Below are positions 33,791 through 46,179 of a DNA stretch of 64,000 nucleotides, in pieces. The stretch is from Hyaloscypha bicolor E (Eukaryota; Ascomycota; Leotiomycetes; Helotiales; Hyaloscyphaceae): contig NW_020194625.1 in NCBI RefSeq assembly GCF_002865645.1, positions 124,001-188,000 of the forward strand. Reading direction: 5' to 3'. The position numbers were made by a program, and so were the translations under genes. The notes beneath the pieces were generated by a model. It did not search any database, was not told the DNA's origin, and saw only the letters and a program-made list of their open reading frames with translations. The number at the start of each line of letters is the position of its first letter. Position 1 is the first letter of the stretch.

Positions 33791-35330
33791 GAAAACTTAT
33801 ATAAAATAAAAATTTATATAAAATATACTAGAATATTAAACGTGATTTAATAATAAAATAATAAAATTAAAAATATAAATAATAAAATATAAATAATATA
33901 TAATATATAAAAGTATAATTAATAAAATATAAAAAAGAGATTATTATCTAGAATTATAAAAAAAGCTAACTTTCTTATATAATTTCTATAAATTATATAT
34001 AAAAGGCTCTAGCCTTTATTATATAACTAAAATATTAAAACTATTAAAATAAAGTAATTTTAATAAAATATAACTTATTATATTTTATTTGGCTTTTTAT
34101 TTATTTATATTTATTTCCTAAATACTAAAAACAAATAAAAAATCCCTATTTAGAATTCGAAATAATAAAATAATTAGGATTTTCTTTTACTAGTATTTCT
34201 AATTTCTTTTTATTATATTTAAAATATAATTTATTATTCTTAAATAATTTTATTTTATATTTTCGAACTTATTTAAAAGTAATTCAAATTCATTTAATTA
34301 TATTCTTATACTAAATATAATATAATTCTTTTAATTATTTAGTATTTGCCTTTAATTATTAGTTAATCTTAGCCTTTATAGCTAGATACTAAGATAGCTT
34401 ATTATAGTAAATTATATTACAAATTATACTAATATATTTCAAATAAATAACTTTTTTGAATTTTATATTATTTTTATTATTCTTAAATTAGCTTTTAGTA
34501 AAAAGAAAAAAGCTTTAGTAAAAAGCTTTAATAACTTTATAAGAAACTTTATTTTTATATATTTTATTCTAAATAATAATTAGGCTTATTAGAATTATAA
34601 TAAAAGCTTTTTTGAATAATAGATTATTATTAAGCTATTTTTTAATTACTATTTTATTCGAAAATTATTATTTAATTATAATTTTAAACTTATAAATTAT
34701 TTAACTAAAAGAATTTATTTATATAGTTAAATATATTATATTTAAAATACTTTTTTTCTACTTTTTTACTAGATGTTTATTTAATTTCTTTATATTTTTT
34801 AAATTAAAATTATTATAAATAAAAAAGTAATTAATATTCTTAAAAACTTTTTTATTAAAAAAAGCTACTTTTTTATAGTTTATAAAGAAAATATAACTAA
34901 TATTCCGATTTTCCTTATTAAGGAAAACCTTATTATTTAAAACTTTAATAATAATTAGATTATTAGTATTATCTTTATATTAATAATAATTAATATTTCT
35001 AGAAATATAATATTAGGCTAGTTAAAAATAAATAACTAGATAAATAAAATACTTAGCTAATATTTTATGAAATTCAAGCTATATTAAGGAATTTACTATT
35101 AAGAATTAAGAGACTAAAATAAAATAGCTATTATCTAGATTTCTATATTTCTATATTTTATTTTTTCGGAAATAAAATTATAGTATTTCTATTTCTTTTA
35201 TTAAAAGCTTTTAGATATTAAGCTTTTTAGTTTACTTTAGGTAATTTTTCTTATAAATATAGCTATTTATATTTAGATTAGAAGTATTAGACTTAGAAAT
35301 AGAAGCTATTATATTAAATTAAAGTTATAG
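33791..35330 (-). other. Decayed element background, with a minus copy of the Copia D leader
   Basis: Bases about 33,800-34,030 read on minus match Copia D leader sequence (about 45,423-45,660) through the palindromic TATA-like module and an AATCACGTTT/AAGTCACGTTT part. The rest (34,030-35,330) is strongly AT-rich without a recognised motif. It is the left shoulder of the sequence into which Gypsy G inserted (duplication ATTTA at 35,331). Confidence 0.5.
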
Positions 35331-35335
35331 ATTTA

Positions 35336-35633
35336 TATAATATATATAGGGTTATATATAACTTAAAGATATATAATAAACCTCGAATATTACAGGTATT
35401 AATTAGGAAGATTAGTAGTCCTTTAATATCCCAACTAATTACTATTTATATTATATATATTAGGCTTATAAATTACTAATTATATATATACTATCGGGGC
35501 CTTCTATTTAGAGAGGGCTTCCCTGGACCTTATAAGAGAAATAGAGGTTAGTTCTATACTAAATTTAATACTATGGTTTTATAATATATTAATTCATTCT
35601 ATTATCTTATTACCTACTAATAAATACCTTATA
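35336..35633 (+). repeat. Gypsy G 5' LTR
   Basis: 298 bp, TATAATATATATAGGG... to ...AATACCTTATA. Confidence 0.85.
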
Positions 35634-35999
35634 AGCTAATCTCTCTATTCTTAAAAGAGGTAGTTTAATAAGTAATTATATCTCGAAATCTGTAAAATAT
35701 ATAATTTCTTACCGGAGCTATTCCTATAAAGGAAGTCAAATAGATTAATTCCGATATAAGTAATAGTAAAGGCTTATCTAATACTTTTAACGGAGCCTTT
35801 TAAGAGCCTCCGAGAGCTAGTAATAATAATATAAATAATTCCGGTAATAATTAAAATACCGAGATTAATACCCAAGTTATTACTACTTAAGCTATAGAAT
35901 AGGGCTTATATATTAAAATTAAAATACTCTAATAAAAGCAAGAATTAGTAGATATAATTAACTAATATATCCTATAATTAAAGTAATATAAGAATATCT

Positions 36000-38900
36000 T
36001 TAGGAATACTTTATAATTTACTATATCTTATAGAAACTCTATTTATAAGTTTATTCTATTTTCCTTAATAATTCCTATTAGGGAATTTCCTAAATTAGGA
36101 TTAGAACCTACCCTCTTTCCTAATATAATAAGCTTTAAGAATAATCTTAATACTATCTATTAGAAGCTATTATATAATATTCTGAAGATATATTTAGATT
36201 AAAAGAAGCTTTTTAAGGTCCGGATACCTAACTTATATTATAGAAAGTTCCTTAAGAAATAGAGAATATTTATATCTTTCTGGGAGGTAATCTTTAGAAC
36301 CTAACCTTAGACTTATAATAAATACTCTTCTAGAATTAACTTTACTATAAGTGCCTTTAGAGACGAACCTTATAATACTTAGAAGGCTATAATAAAGTAA
36401 AGCCTATTATTATATAAGATTTATTAGAAGTAATTTAAGGCCTATTTGGCTAATATATTCCAAATACTTTAAACCTATTAATAAGATGCCTTTAAGGAGC
36501 TCCGAGATCTTTATTAGAAGAATAATAAGATAATTACCGAATTATATATTCGGATAATTAGTCTTAAAGTTAATTAGGACCTATATCCTAAGAGGAACCG
36601 GATCCGGACTCTTAATACTACTTTATCTAACTATAAGATTTACTAGATACTTATATTTATTCTTTTAGGAAATAAGATAATATCTATTTCCAAATAGCTT
36701 AAGAAGGCTTAGAAAGCAGAATATATTATTTATCCCAAATTAAGAAAAGTAAAAGTAAAAGAGTCTAGTAAAAGTAATTCTATCTCTAAAAACTCTGATT
36801 TAGTAAATTCTAATTTATAAAACTATTAAAAAAGAAAAAATAAGTTCCGAAAATTATATAAAAAACCCTTAGATAGTACTTTGGCTTCTTTAAGGCCTTA
36901 ATAAAATACTAGTTCTATTTCAGATATAGTTTATTAGACTTATAAATAGAAAAAATACTTCTTAGGAAATATAAAGTATTTCAAATATATTAAATAGGCT
37001 TAGTAGAATTCTAATAAGGCCAAAACTATAGAAGAGTCAAGGTATTTATAGAAGCAGATTAATATTATTACTATAGAGAAGTACTTTAAAGGAAATCCTT
37101 TTAAGAAATAGGGAAAAAGGAAGGCCAAATCTTAAATATTAATAATTTTGGCTATAATAAAAAAAGAATATTACTTTATATAGCTATTTAAATAAGATTA
37201 ATATAGCTAGAAATAGGTATCTCGGAAGTATATAATAGATTCGGTAATACCGGATTAGATTATAACTTCCTTAATAATAATTAGGCTTAAAGCCGGGGCT
37301 TTATTATCTTAGCTAAATATAATTAAGAATTTGTAACCTTTTATAAAAACAAATTCAAAATCTATTAAGCCTATAATCTTAAGGTATTTATTATAGATAA
37401 TTATAGTAAAATATATCCTTTTAAGCTCCGGTTTTATAGATATAAGAATATTGGCTCTTATAGCCTTGTTTTTGGTATAGAATTTTATAAAGTAATCCTT
37501 ATATAATATATAGACTATATTAAAAAGTAATAGGTATATATACCTATATAACCTAATAATATTAAAATCCTAATACTAAAAGAATTTAATAAGAAGCTTA
37601 ACTAGTACCCTGAACTAGTATTTCAAGTTTTATTTTTAATTAAAGGCAAATATAACTATTCTAGATAATAGGCTTTATATATTTGTAATAATTACTAGAT
37701 TTTTATTTTATTATATAGTTCTAGTAATATTAAATAGGAGTTTTTAATATGGCAAATTAATATCTTCCGGAAAGAGGCTTTAGAGATATCTATCTATTTC
37801 CGGAATAATAAATATAAAAACTTCTTAAAGGTTTTTAATTCTAATAAAACTTCGGAACTTCCTGATTTTAGTAGTATTAAATACTTTATTAATATAGATA
37901 GTATGGTTCTATATAGGCCTTTATATAATTTATTAGAGACCTAACTAGAAGTATTATATCTATATTTGCAGGATATATTTTATAAATATTAGATAAGGCC
38001 TAGTAAAAGCCTAGTAAAAATATCTATTCTTTTTATTTCTAAAAGAAATAGAGGGCTATATTTTTATATTAATTATTATAGACTTAATTAAGTTATAATT
38101 AAGAATCGGTATCTGCTTTCTCTTATTAATAAGACCCTTAACCGGCTCTAAAGAACTAAGATCTTTATAAAGCTAGATCTCAAGGATATATATTATTAGG
38201 TAAGAATTCATAAAGAATATAAATAGAAAACGGCTTTTAGAATCTATTATAGCTATTTTAAATATTTTATAATACTTTTTAGACTAGCTAATATACTAGC
38301 CATATTTTAAATATATATTAATATTATACTTATAAGGCTCCTGAATTATTTTATAGTTATTTATTTGGATAATATTCTTATTTATTTCTAAAATAAAGGC
38401 AAATACTATAATTATATTTGCCAGGTATTTACTAGACTATATAAAAATAACCTGTTTTATAAATTTAGTAAATACGAGTTTAATATTAAGGAAATCGAAT
38501 TTTTGGGCTTCCTTATTAGAATAGAAAGTATTTATACGAATCCTAAACGAGTTTATAGTATTATTAAATAGCCAGAACCAGAATTATTCTATAATATTCA
38601 AGTATTCTTTAGATTTACTAATTTCTATTATAGGTTTATTTACTATTACTTTTAGATAATTATAGATTTAATAGATCTCTTAAAAGAAATAGAAAAAGGC
38701 CGGAAATCCGGTTCCTTTATATAAATAAATAAAGTAGCTAAAAGCTTTAAGATTTTAAAAAAAGCTTTTATTATAATATTTGTCCTAGTCTATTTTAATT
38801 CTTCTAAGAAAATTTATATTAAAACTAATATATCAAAATTCGTAATTACTAGTACTATTTTATAATAAGTTAATTCTAGTAATAGCCTGAAAAAATACTA

Positions 38901-41100
38901 GTATCTAGTAATATTCTGGTTCCGGAAACTTTCCGGAGCTAAATATAACTATAATACTTATAATAGAGAGCTATTTATAATTATTAAAGCCTTTAAGTAT
39001 TAGTACTATTACCTTAAAAGGTCCAGGTTTATAATTGAGGTTATTATAGACTATAATAACCTCTAATACTTTATAGAAATAAAGTATCTAGAAAGCTATT
39101 AAGTATATTAGGTAATATATCTTATAATATATAATTTTAATATTATTTATTATAGAGGCGCCTTAAACTCAGTAAATAGACCTAGTAAAAGATCTAATTA
39201 TAAAGAAGGTTCTATTAATATAACTTAGCTTCTAATCTTTTAGAATAAGTTAAAGAAAGCTTTTATAGTTATAATTTAGAGATTCTTATAAATATCTAAA
39301 GAGTTCTCTTTTTGAAATAAGTATTATTTAATACTTACTATATTTCTAATAACTAAAAAGAAATATTTATTATAAGATAAGTAAATAGATTATCTTATAG
39401 ATCTCTTAACTATAAAATTAGTTAAAAAGTAAAATATAAGAAGATATCTTAAAGGCTCTATTATTATAGCTAAAGTAATAGGAGTATCTATAACTATATT
39501 ATTTAATAGAACTAAAGACTTTTTAGTCTCTCGAGTTTTTGAATTAGATAGTTATAAATATCTAATTCCTTATATATAGATATATATAGCTACTAAAAGA
39601 ATTATAGTACTAGCTCCTCTATCTAAATTCCTTCTGGATATTATCTAGATAGCTTAGAGAAATAATTCTTAATATTAGAATATTATAAAATAAAGGCTTA
39701 GTAAGAAAGATACTAAGAGAAAAGAAATCTAGAAAAATAATTTAGGCTTATTTAGGTACTATTCTAGAATTATTATATCTAATAATCCCGCTTTATATTA
39801 AGAAGTTATAAAGCTTTATTATAATAACCTAATAGTAGGATATTATAGAATAGAAAAAACTCTTAAGCTTTTTAGAAGATTTTAGTATTAGGAAAATATA
39901 AAAGGAAATATTTATAATTATTATTAAAAATATAATATCTATTAGAGAATTAAGATAAAAAGGCATTTACTATATAGTCTACTTAGTAGTTTATTATAGT
40001 CTAAGAGATTTTAGAATAAGATCTTTATAGATTTTATTATAGGTCTATTATTATATAAGAACCTAGTAAGAGGTCCGGATTTTAATATAATTCTTATAAT
40101 TATTAATCAGTATTCTAAAATAGTAAAATATATTATATATTATAAAACTATTAATTCTCTAGAGCTTATTAAGATTATATAGGAATATGTTTTCTTGATT
40201 TTTGGCTTCCCTAATAGAATTATTTCTAATTAAGAAATAGTATTTACTAGCTAGTTCTAGTCTACTTTCTACTTTTATTTAATATATAAATAGTATTTAA
40301 ATATAGTTTATTATCTTTAAATAGATAATTAGATAGAAAGATAAAACTAGGCCCTAAAATATTATCTAAGATATTATTATAATACTTAAAAAAATAACTA
40401 GTTTAAGAAATTATTTTTTATAGAATTTATATATAATAACTTAAAATATTAAGTTTTATAGGATATATCTTTTTATATATATTATAGATACTATTTTTAA
40501 TTTTTATAAAATCCTAAAAACAGGATTATAAAAGAAGTATTAGCTATATATAAAAGGCTAGAAATTCTTAAAATAGAATAAAAAAAACTCGAGAATTTAT
40601 AGTATTATATATAAAATAATTAGGAAACTTATTATAATAAGTACTAGTTAGCTAAATACTATTCTAAAAAAGCCTAAATAATATTATTAATAAGAAATAT
40701 TAAACTTAAGGCAAAGAAGCTTAAACTAAAATTTATAGGTTTATTTAGGATCCTTAAATATATTAGTAATTTAATATATAAATTAGAACTATTAAGTATA
40801 TATAATTATTTATATCTAACTTTTTATATTTCTCTTTTTAAAGAATATATAATAAAAAAGAATTAAAAGCTATATTTATATTTTTCTAAAGAATTTCCAG
40901 AATTAGTAAATAATAATAAAAAATAAAAATAGAAAATAAAAATTATTATTAATTATTAATAAGATAGTAGAAATAAAAAGTAATAGTATTTAATTAAATA
41001 AAAAGCCTAGCCTAAAGATTATAATATCTAGTTATTTACTTTCCCTAATTTTAAAAATTTTAAGAAACTTCTAAAATTATATAACTAAAACTATAGCTTA
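36000..41100 (+). pseudogene. Gypsy G gag-pol, RIP-inactivated
   Basis: With TAA/TAG read as CAA/CAG: gag (about 36,000-37,100) ; RT near 38,020-38,400 (ILFISKRNRGLYF, then NRYLLSLINKTLNRL, TAFR and IYLDNILIYF for YLDDIL); RNase H to about 39,150; integrase about 39,900-40,500 (IDFIIGL, GFPNRIISNQE for the family's DR at that place, then NQIERQNQALKYYL); and a chromodomain-like NKKQYLIKQKAQPKDYN stretch near 40,970-41,040. The coding start is not determined. The element is a chromovirus distinct from Gypsy B. One catalytic Asp codon of YLDD is mutated to Asn by G-to-A. Confidence 0.75.
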
Positions 41101-41139
41101 AAATTTAAAACTATTTTCTAATAATCTTTTAAAATTAAA

Positions 41140-42871
41140 AAGAATTCTGGATTATTAAGAAAAAGACTATTTAAAAGAAAAAAAGAATCTAGATAGCTAA
41201 AAAAAAAAGGCCTGGAATAATAATAAAAATATTCTTTCTCTAGGTTTTTTTATTTATAAAAGTTTTCTAGGGTTTTATTAAGGCTTATAAGAATTATATT
41301 TAAATTATTAGAAAAAGATTTAGAATTAAGAAAGATTTATTATAAATAGATTAACTATAAATATCTTAAATAAATAAACTCTAAGTCTTATAAATTTCTA
41401 ATTCCTAAAATAAAAATATTAAATACCGGCCCTATTTAGAACTTAGTAAAGAATTAGCTAATATTTTCCGGAATCCGCTTATTTCTTAATAGAATATAGT
41501 TATATTATAATAATATTAGTATTAAGAATATTAAGAGAAGTAAATAAGGAACTTATAATAGCTATATATATTTTATAAAAGGCCCGAATTTTTGAAATTA
41601 GATCTCGAATAATTATAAATATTATATTATTAGTATTTAAAATACTAGTAATAAACTACTTAGTAATCTCGGTAATAAGCTCGGTAATAAGATTAATATC
41701 TTAAAGATAAATATTATAGTATTTTTTTAAAAAATTAGTAAATATCTAAATATATTAGAAAAAACTTATTTTTGAAATACTAACCCAAATAGTATTATTA
41801 TTTACCTTATTAAGATAAAAAGAAGAATTCCAAAGCTTATTAATATTCTTCTAGTCTTTAAAAACCTAATTAATAATATTATCTTTATTAATATAATATT
41901 ATTTAGGATATATTTTAAGAAATTTCTTAAAAATTATAATAATATCTTCTCAGGACTAATAAGCTTCTAATAAATAATAAGAAATCTGAAATTATATTAG
42001 CTTTAATAGATATTAAAACTAAAAAACTTATTAATATATAAGACTTAGAACCTTTATTATAATAGTTATAATTCTTTTTACTAGATACTATAGTATATAA
42101 GGTAAAGGAATTAATAAGTAAATATTTAAAATATTTCAAGTATTTACTAGTAATAGGAAAAGAGACTATAAGGTTATTTTTATACTTATTATTATAGGAA
42201 CAAATAATAAAGCCAGAAGAAGATATTATAGAATTAATTAAAAATAATTAAAGAAGACTTAGAAAAAAATAAAAGAAGAGGCTAAAAAATAATAATAGAA
42301 AAAGTTATTATATATATAATTATTAGAAAAGAAGAGAATATATAATAATATAAAGAGATCCTTTTATAGAAATAGAGAATTACCTAGATTAATTACTAGT
42401 TTTTATACTAGTCCTAATCAGAAATTAGTATAACTAATTAATATATATTTTTAGAAGCCTATAAATAATCTTTAGGACTTTAGAAATATTTATATAGGTT
42501 TCTTATATAAATATTTATTAAATTCTTTCTATATAGCTATTTAGATTATTCTAATATAAGATCTAATAGGTAATATTAATTTTATAGAATAATATCTTAG
42601 TACTTTAAATTAAGCTAATTAGAATATTTAGATCTTAAATAAAATTATAATTACCGGCTAGCCTCTATACCTAAGGTATAATTACTCTTTCTTCTTATTT
42701 ACTTAGCCCCGATCTAATTGGACGATTTTTATATTTATTATCTAGATTATATTAGTAAAACTATCTCCCAAGATATTAGAAGTTTATATTAATTAAATAA
42801 TTAATTAATTAAATATTTACTAGGATAGATTAATAGATCTTAGGAATAAGATCCTAGGAAAGAGATATAGT
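41140..42871 (+). pseudogene. Extra 3' reading frame of the G family (unknown function)
   Basis: Between the chromodomain remnant and the 3' LTR, a region of about 1.5-1.7 kb is shared by G, H (58,700-56,982, minus) and I (56,660-54,722, minus). In element sense it reads as protein once CAA-type stops are ignored, for example ISKYLKHFKYLLVIGK and LIKNNQRK, with at least one frame change in between. The reverse strand of the same part carries the 70-codon open frames 41,927-42,139 (minus), 55,456-55,668 and 57,710-57,922 (plus), which are probably shadows favoured by RIP removing antisense stops less often. No domain recognised; it could be an accessory third ORF. It ends in a purine-rich tract (GGAAAGAGATATAG) just before the LTR. 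Confidence 0.55.
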
Positions 42872-43169
42872 TATAATATATATAAGATTATATATAACTT
42901 AAAAATATATAATAAATCTCGGATATTACAAGTATTAATTAGGGAAATTAATAGCCCTTTAATATCCCAACTAATTACTATTTATATTATATATATTAGG
43001 CTTATAAATTACTAATTATATATATATTATTAGGGCCTTCTATTTAGAAGAGGCTTTCCTGAACTTTATAGGAGAGATAGAAATTAGTTTTATACTAAAT
43101 TTAATATTATAGTTTTATAATATACTAATTCATTTTATTATCTTATTACCTATTAATAAATACCTTATA
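42872..43169 (+). repeat. Gypsy G 3' LTR
   Basis: 298 bp, same ends as the 5' LTR, preceded by the purine-rich tract and followed by ATTTA. Confidence 0.85.
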
Positions 43170-43174
43170 ATTTA

Positions 43175-44775
43175 GGCAAAATTAATTAAAAACCTAATAC
43201 TTATATCTATAATTTATATTCTCTTTATTTTCTAAAAATAAATCTTATATTTCCTTATTTATTTAAATAATAGAAATATATTTCTTATTTTTAGTAATTT
43301 TATAAATCTTAGTAATTATTAAGACTTTTATAAGCTTAATATTAATTATATAAATTAAAAAAAGTATTAGTAAATTACTAAAAATGTATATTATAAAAAG
43401 CTTTAAGAATTTATTAATAATTCTATAATATTCTTATTTATAAATAAGTTTTAGAATACTATTATATGACTTTTTAAAAATATAGTTATTCTAATAACTA
43501 AATATTAGCTTCTATTTAGCTAATATCTTATAAGTATAATATTTAAATATATTATTAATATTATTAGTTTTCTTTTTTCTAGTTCTAAATATATTTCTCG
43601 AAATCTTTCTAAATAATATCTTTTTTTTACTTTTTTCTATTTTATTTTCTAATATATTATTAATTTTATATTTAGACTAGTATCTAGATCTATATTATTT
43701 ATTAGAAGTTTTAGGCTTAATTTACTTTTTTTTTTATTAAATTTTAATTAATTATATTAGCTTTACTAGTTTTACTAATAATATTAATAATAGGTTTTAT
43801 TAGATTAGTTTTAGTCTTATTAGCTAAATCTAATTAAGTTACTATTAAGATTATAATAGGAGCCTATTCTCTAAGCTTATTATAAAAGCCAGAAAAAGAT
43901 TTATTATTATAATATTCTTTAATAAGAATTCAAGAAATATTAAAAGTATATTATTTAGCTTTAAGATTATTAACTAATAATAGCTTAAAAATTAACTTTC
44001 CAGGTTCTAAAATAGCTTTAGTATATTTAAATACTTTAATAATATCTAATTTAGTAAATATACTAGTATTCTAATATTTCTTATTCTTAATATATTTTAA
44101 AATAGTTTTATTAATTAACTAAATAGTTTTATATACTAAAGCTTTTATTTTAAAAAGGAAATATAATTTCTTATAAGTATTTTTACTAAGGTTATTATAA
44201 TTATTATTAATATATTTGCTAAAAGCTTTATTATATAATATAATTCTATTCTAATTCTTAGTTTTTAAATTATTTATTATAGTTTTAATCTTATTAAGCT
44301 TCTCTTATCTGCTTTTAATAATATCTTTAATAATATTCTCGAATTTTCTATTATTAGCTTAATAGTTCTTTAGCTTTTTCTTAATTAATTCTAGTCTAGT
44401 TTTATTTCTAATAAAAATATTCTATTTTAAAAGCTTATTATATATATTACTTAGCTTATTAAGAATATTAGTATTAAATTCCATAATTATAACTATTTTT
44501 TCTAGTATTAGTAAATCTTTTATAATTACCTAAGCTTTTTTAATATTTTAAACTTTAATATTATTAATTTATAAGCTTTTAGTAATACTATAGCTTATAA
44601 GAACTAGCTATTATACTTTACTAAATTAAAGAATCTATTCTTTAACTATTTTATTATTTTTAAAGAAATTATATAAGTATTATTAATATAATAATTATAG
44701 ATTATAGAATTAAAAATTCTTTTAAATACTTCCTAAAATAAAATATAAATTAGAATAAACTTGAATTATATAAAG
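43175..44775 (-). other. Unclassified decayed element, middle part
   Basis: This AT-rich DNA lies between Gypsy G and Copia D and is continuous in origin with 33.8-35.3 kb on one side and 51.6-54.4 kb on the other, judged from the target duplications of G and D. Reading minus from about 44,500 with TAA/TAG as former CAA/CAG gives a Lys/Asn/Leu-rich, coiled-coil-like protein (from an ATG at 44,484). No catalytic motif was recognised, so the class is open. Confidence 0.4.
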
Positions 44776-44780
44776 ATATT

Positions 44781-45091
44781 TATTAGTATAGCTATTTCTT
44801 TAGAAGTCATATATATAGTTACGGGATACGGGATATAAAATATAGATAATAGGATATAGGTAACGGGATATAGGTAATGAGATATAGGATATAAGATATA
44901 GTTATATAACCTTATATTCTATTAGAAACTCGACTAGTAGACTAGACCCCTTTAGGCTTAGCAGATTTAGGAATTATATATTAATACTATAATATTATAA
45001 TCCTTATTTCTAAAGAATAACTTTACTAACTATATATAAATAGTATTTTATAACTTATATAATAGTATTATATATTACTAGTAAACTAATA
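44781..45091 (+). repeat. Copia D 5' LTR
   Basis: 311 bp, TATTAGTATAGC... to ...AAACTAATA. It contains a GGATATAGGTAAC-like short tandem run near 44,860-44,890. Confidence 0.85.
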
Positions 45092-45184
45092 CTAATTAGT
45101 TAGTACTTATAGATTAGAGATAGAATAGTTAAGCTAAAGTATCTAGTAATCTAAATAAAAATTAAACTAGTCTATATTAAAAAA

Positions 45185-45355
45185 GGGAATTACCTATTAA
45201 CTCTATAAAGTATCCGGTAACCTAAAAGAGAAAATAGCTAGCTTTTACTAAGAACTAATAACTACTCTATTAAAGAAGGGAATTACTTATTAATTCTATA
45301 AAGTATCCGGTAGCCTAAGGAAGAAGACTCTAGTTCTTACTAATTAATAAGCGGT
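45185..45355. repeat. 93-bp tandem duplication in the Copia D leader
   Basis: GGGAATTACCTATTAACTCT at 45,185 recurs at 45,278 with transitions. Both copies include AGTATCCGGTA and AGCCTA/AACCTA parts. Copia C has a related doubled segment beside its 5' LTR. Confidence 0.75.
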
Positions 45356-45422
45356 TAGCTATTATAGTACGGCAGGCTATACTCATCGAAAATCGCATTG
45401 TTTTGGCGGTTTTGAGGTTTAG

Positions 45423-45460
45423 ATTATATAGTAAAGGCCACAGCCTTTTATATATAACTT
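45423..45460. promoter_or_regulatory. Palindromic TATA-like module (Copia D leader)
   Basis: ATTATATAGTAAAGGCCACAGC... followed by CTTTTATATATAAC forms a long imperfect palindrome that offers a TATATAAAAG-type sequence on each strand. Related copies lie at 19,467-19,503, 33,130-33,165, 33,992-34,028 and 51,134-51,170. Promoter function is inferred only from resemblance to a TATA box. Confidence 0.4.
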
Positions 45461-45980
45461 ATAGAAATCACATAAGAAAGCTGGTTTTTCTATAGACTTA
45501 GAGAATAATTCTTTATAAGTATTTAATTAATTTGAGCTTTTATATACTATATACTATTTATACTTTACTATTTATACTTTTGATTTATTATTTTATTATT
45601 AAGTCACGTTTTGTACTCTAATATACTTTATATAGGTTTTTGTCTTATTATAGTTTCCCTCTTATACTATTTAACTATCTATCTATTTAACTTCTACTAT
45701 TCTTTAAAACTAATTCCTTTTAGTTCCAAGACTATCTTCTTAGAAACTATCTTTTCCACTTATATAATACTCGTATCTATAGAATACTTTCTCTAAAATA
45801 TATATCCTATATATACCCTTAAAGCTCTTTAATTACTACTTCGATTTTACTATTAAATTAAGTTCTTTAAGCTTTAGACCTTCCTGAAATCGTAATATTT
45901 CACTTCCTAAATTTCTTATTATAAATAAAATATTTAAGGGCAAAATATTTATTTTAATATTCTTAATACCCTTAATATTT

Positions 45981-46107
45981 CTAGATATCTGGAATATCTG
46001 GTATCTTAACTAGATATCTGGTATCTAAACTAGATATCTAATATCTAAACTAGATATCTGGTATCTGAACTAGATATCTAATATCTAAACCAGATATCTA
46101 GATACCT
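45981..46107. repeat. 20-bp minisatellite in the Copia D leader
   Basis: TAGATATCTGGTATCTAAAC-type units at 46,011, 46,031, 46,051, 46,071 and a partial at 46,091, with a longer first unit from 45,982. GGTATCT and AATATCT alternate between units, a higher-order 40-bp pattern. Confidence 0.8.
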
Positions 46108-46179
46108 TTATTACCGAATCCTTTCTATAAACTTATTATAAACTACCTTATCTTTAAACCTCTCTTACTATAAATCATA

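Larger units (their letters stand above)
35336..43169 (+). mobile_element. Gypsy G, full-length Ty3/Gypsy with an extra 3' region, target duplication ATTTA
   Basis: 7,834 bp, LTRs of 298 bp each, duplication ATTTA at 35,331-35,335 and 43,170-43,174. The family also includes H and I on the minus strand. It is about 1.1 kb longer than Gypsy B because of sequence between the chromodomain remnant and the 3' LTR. Confidence 0.9.
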
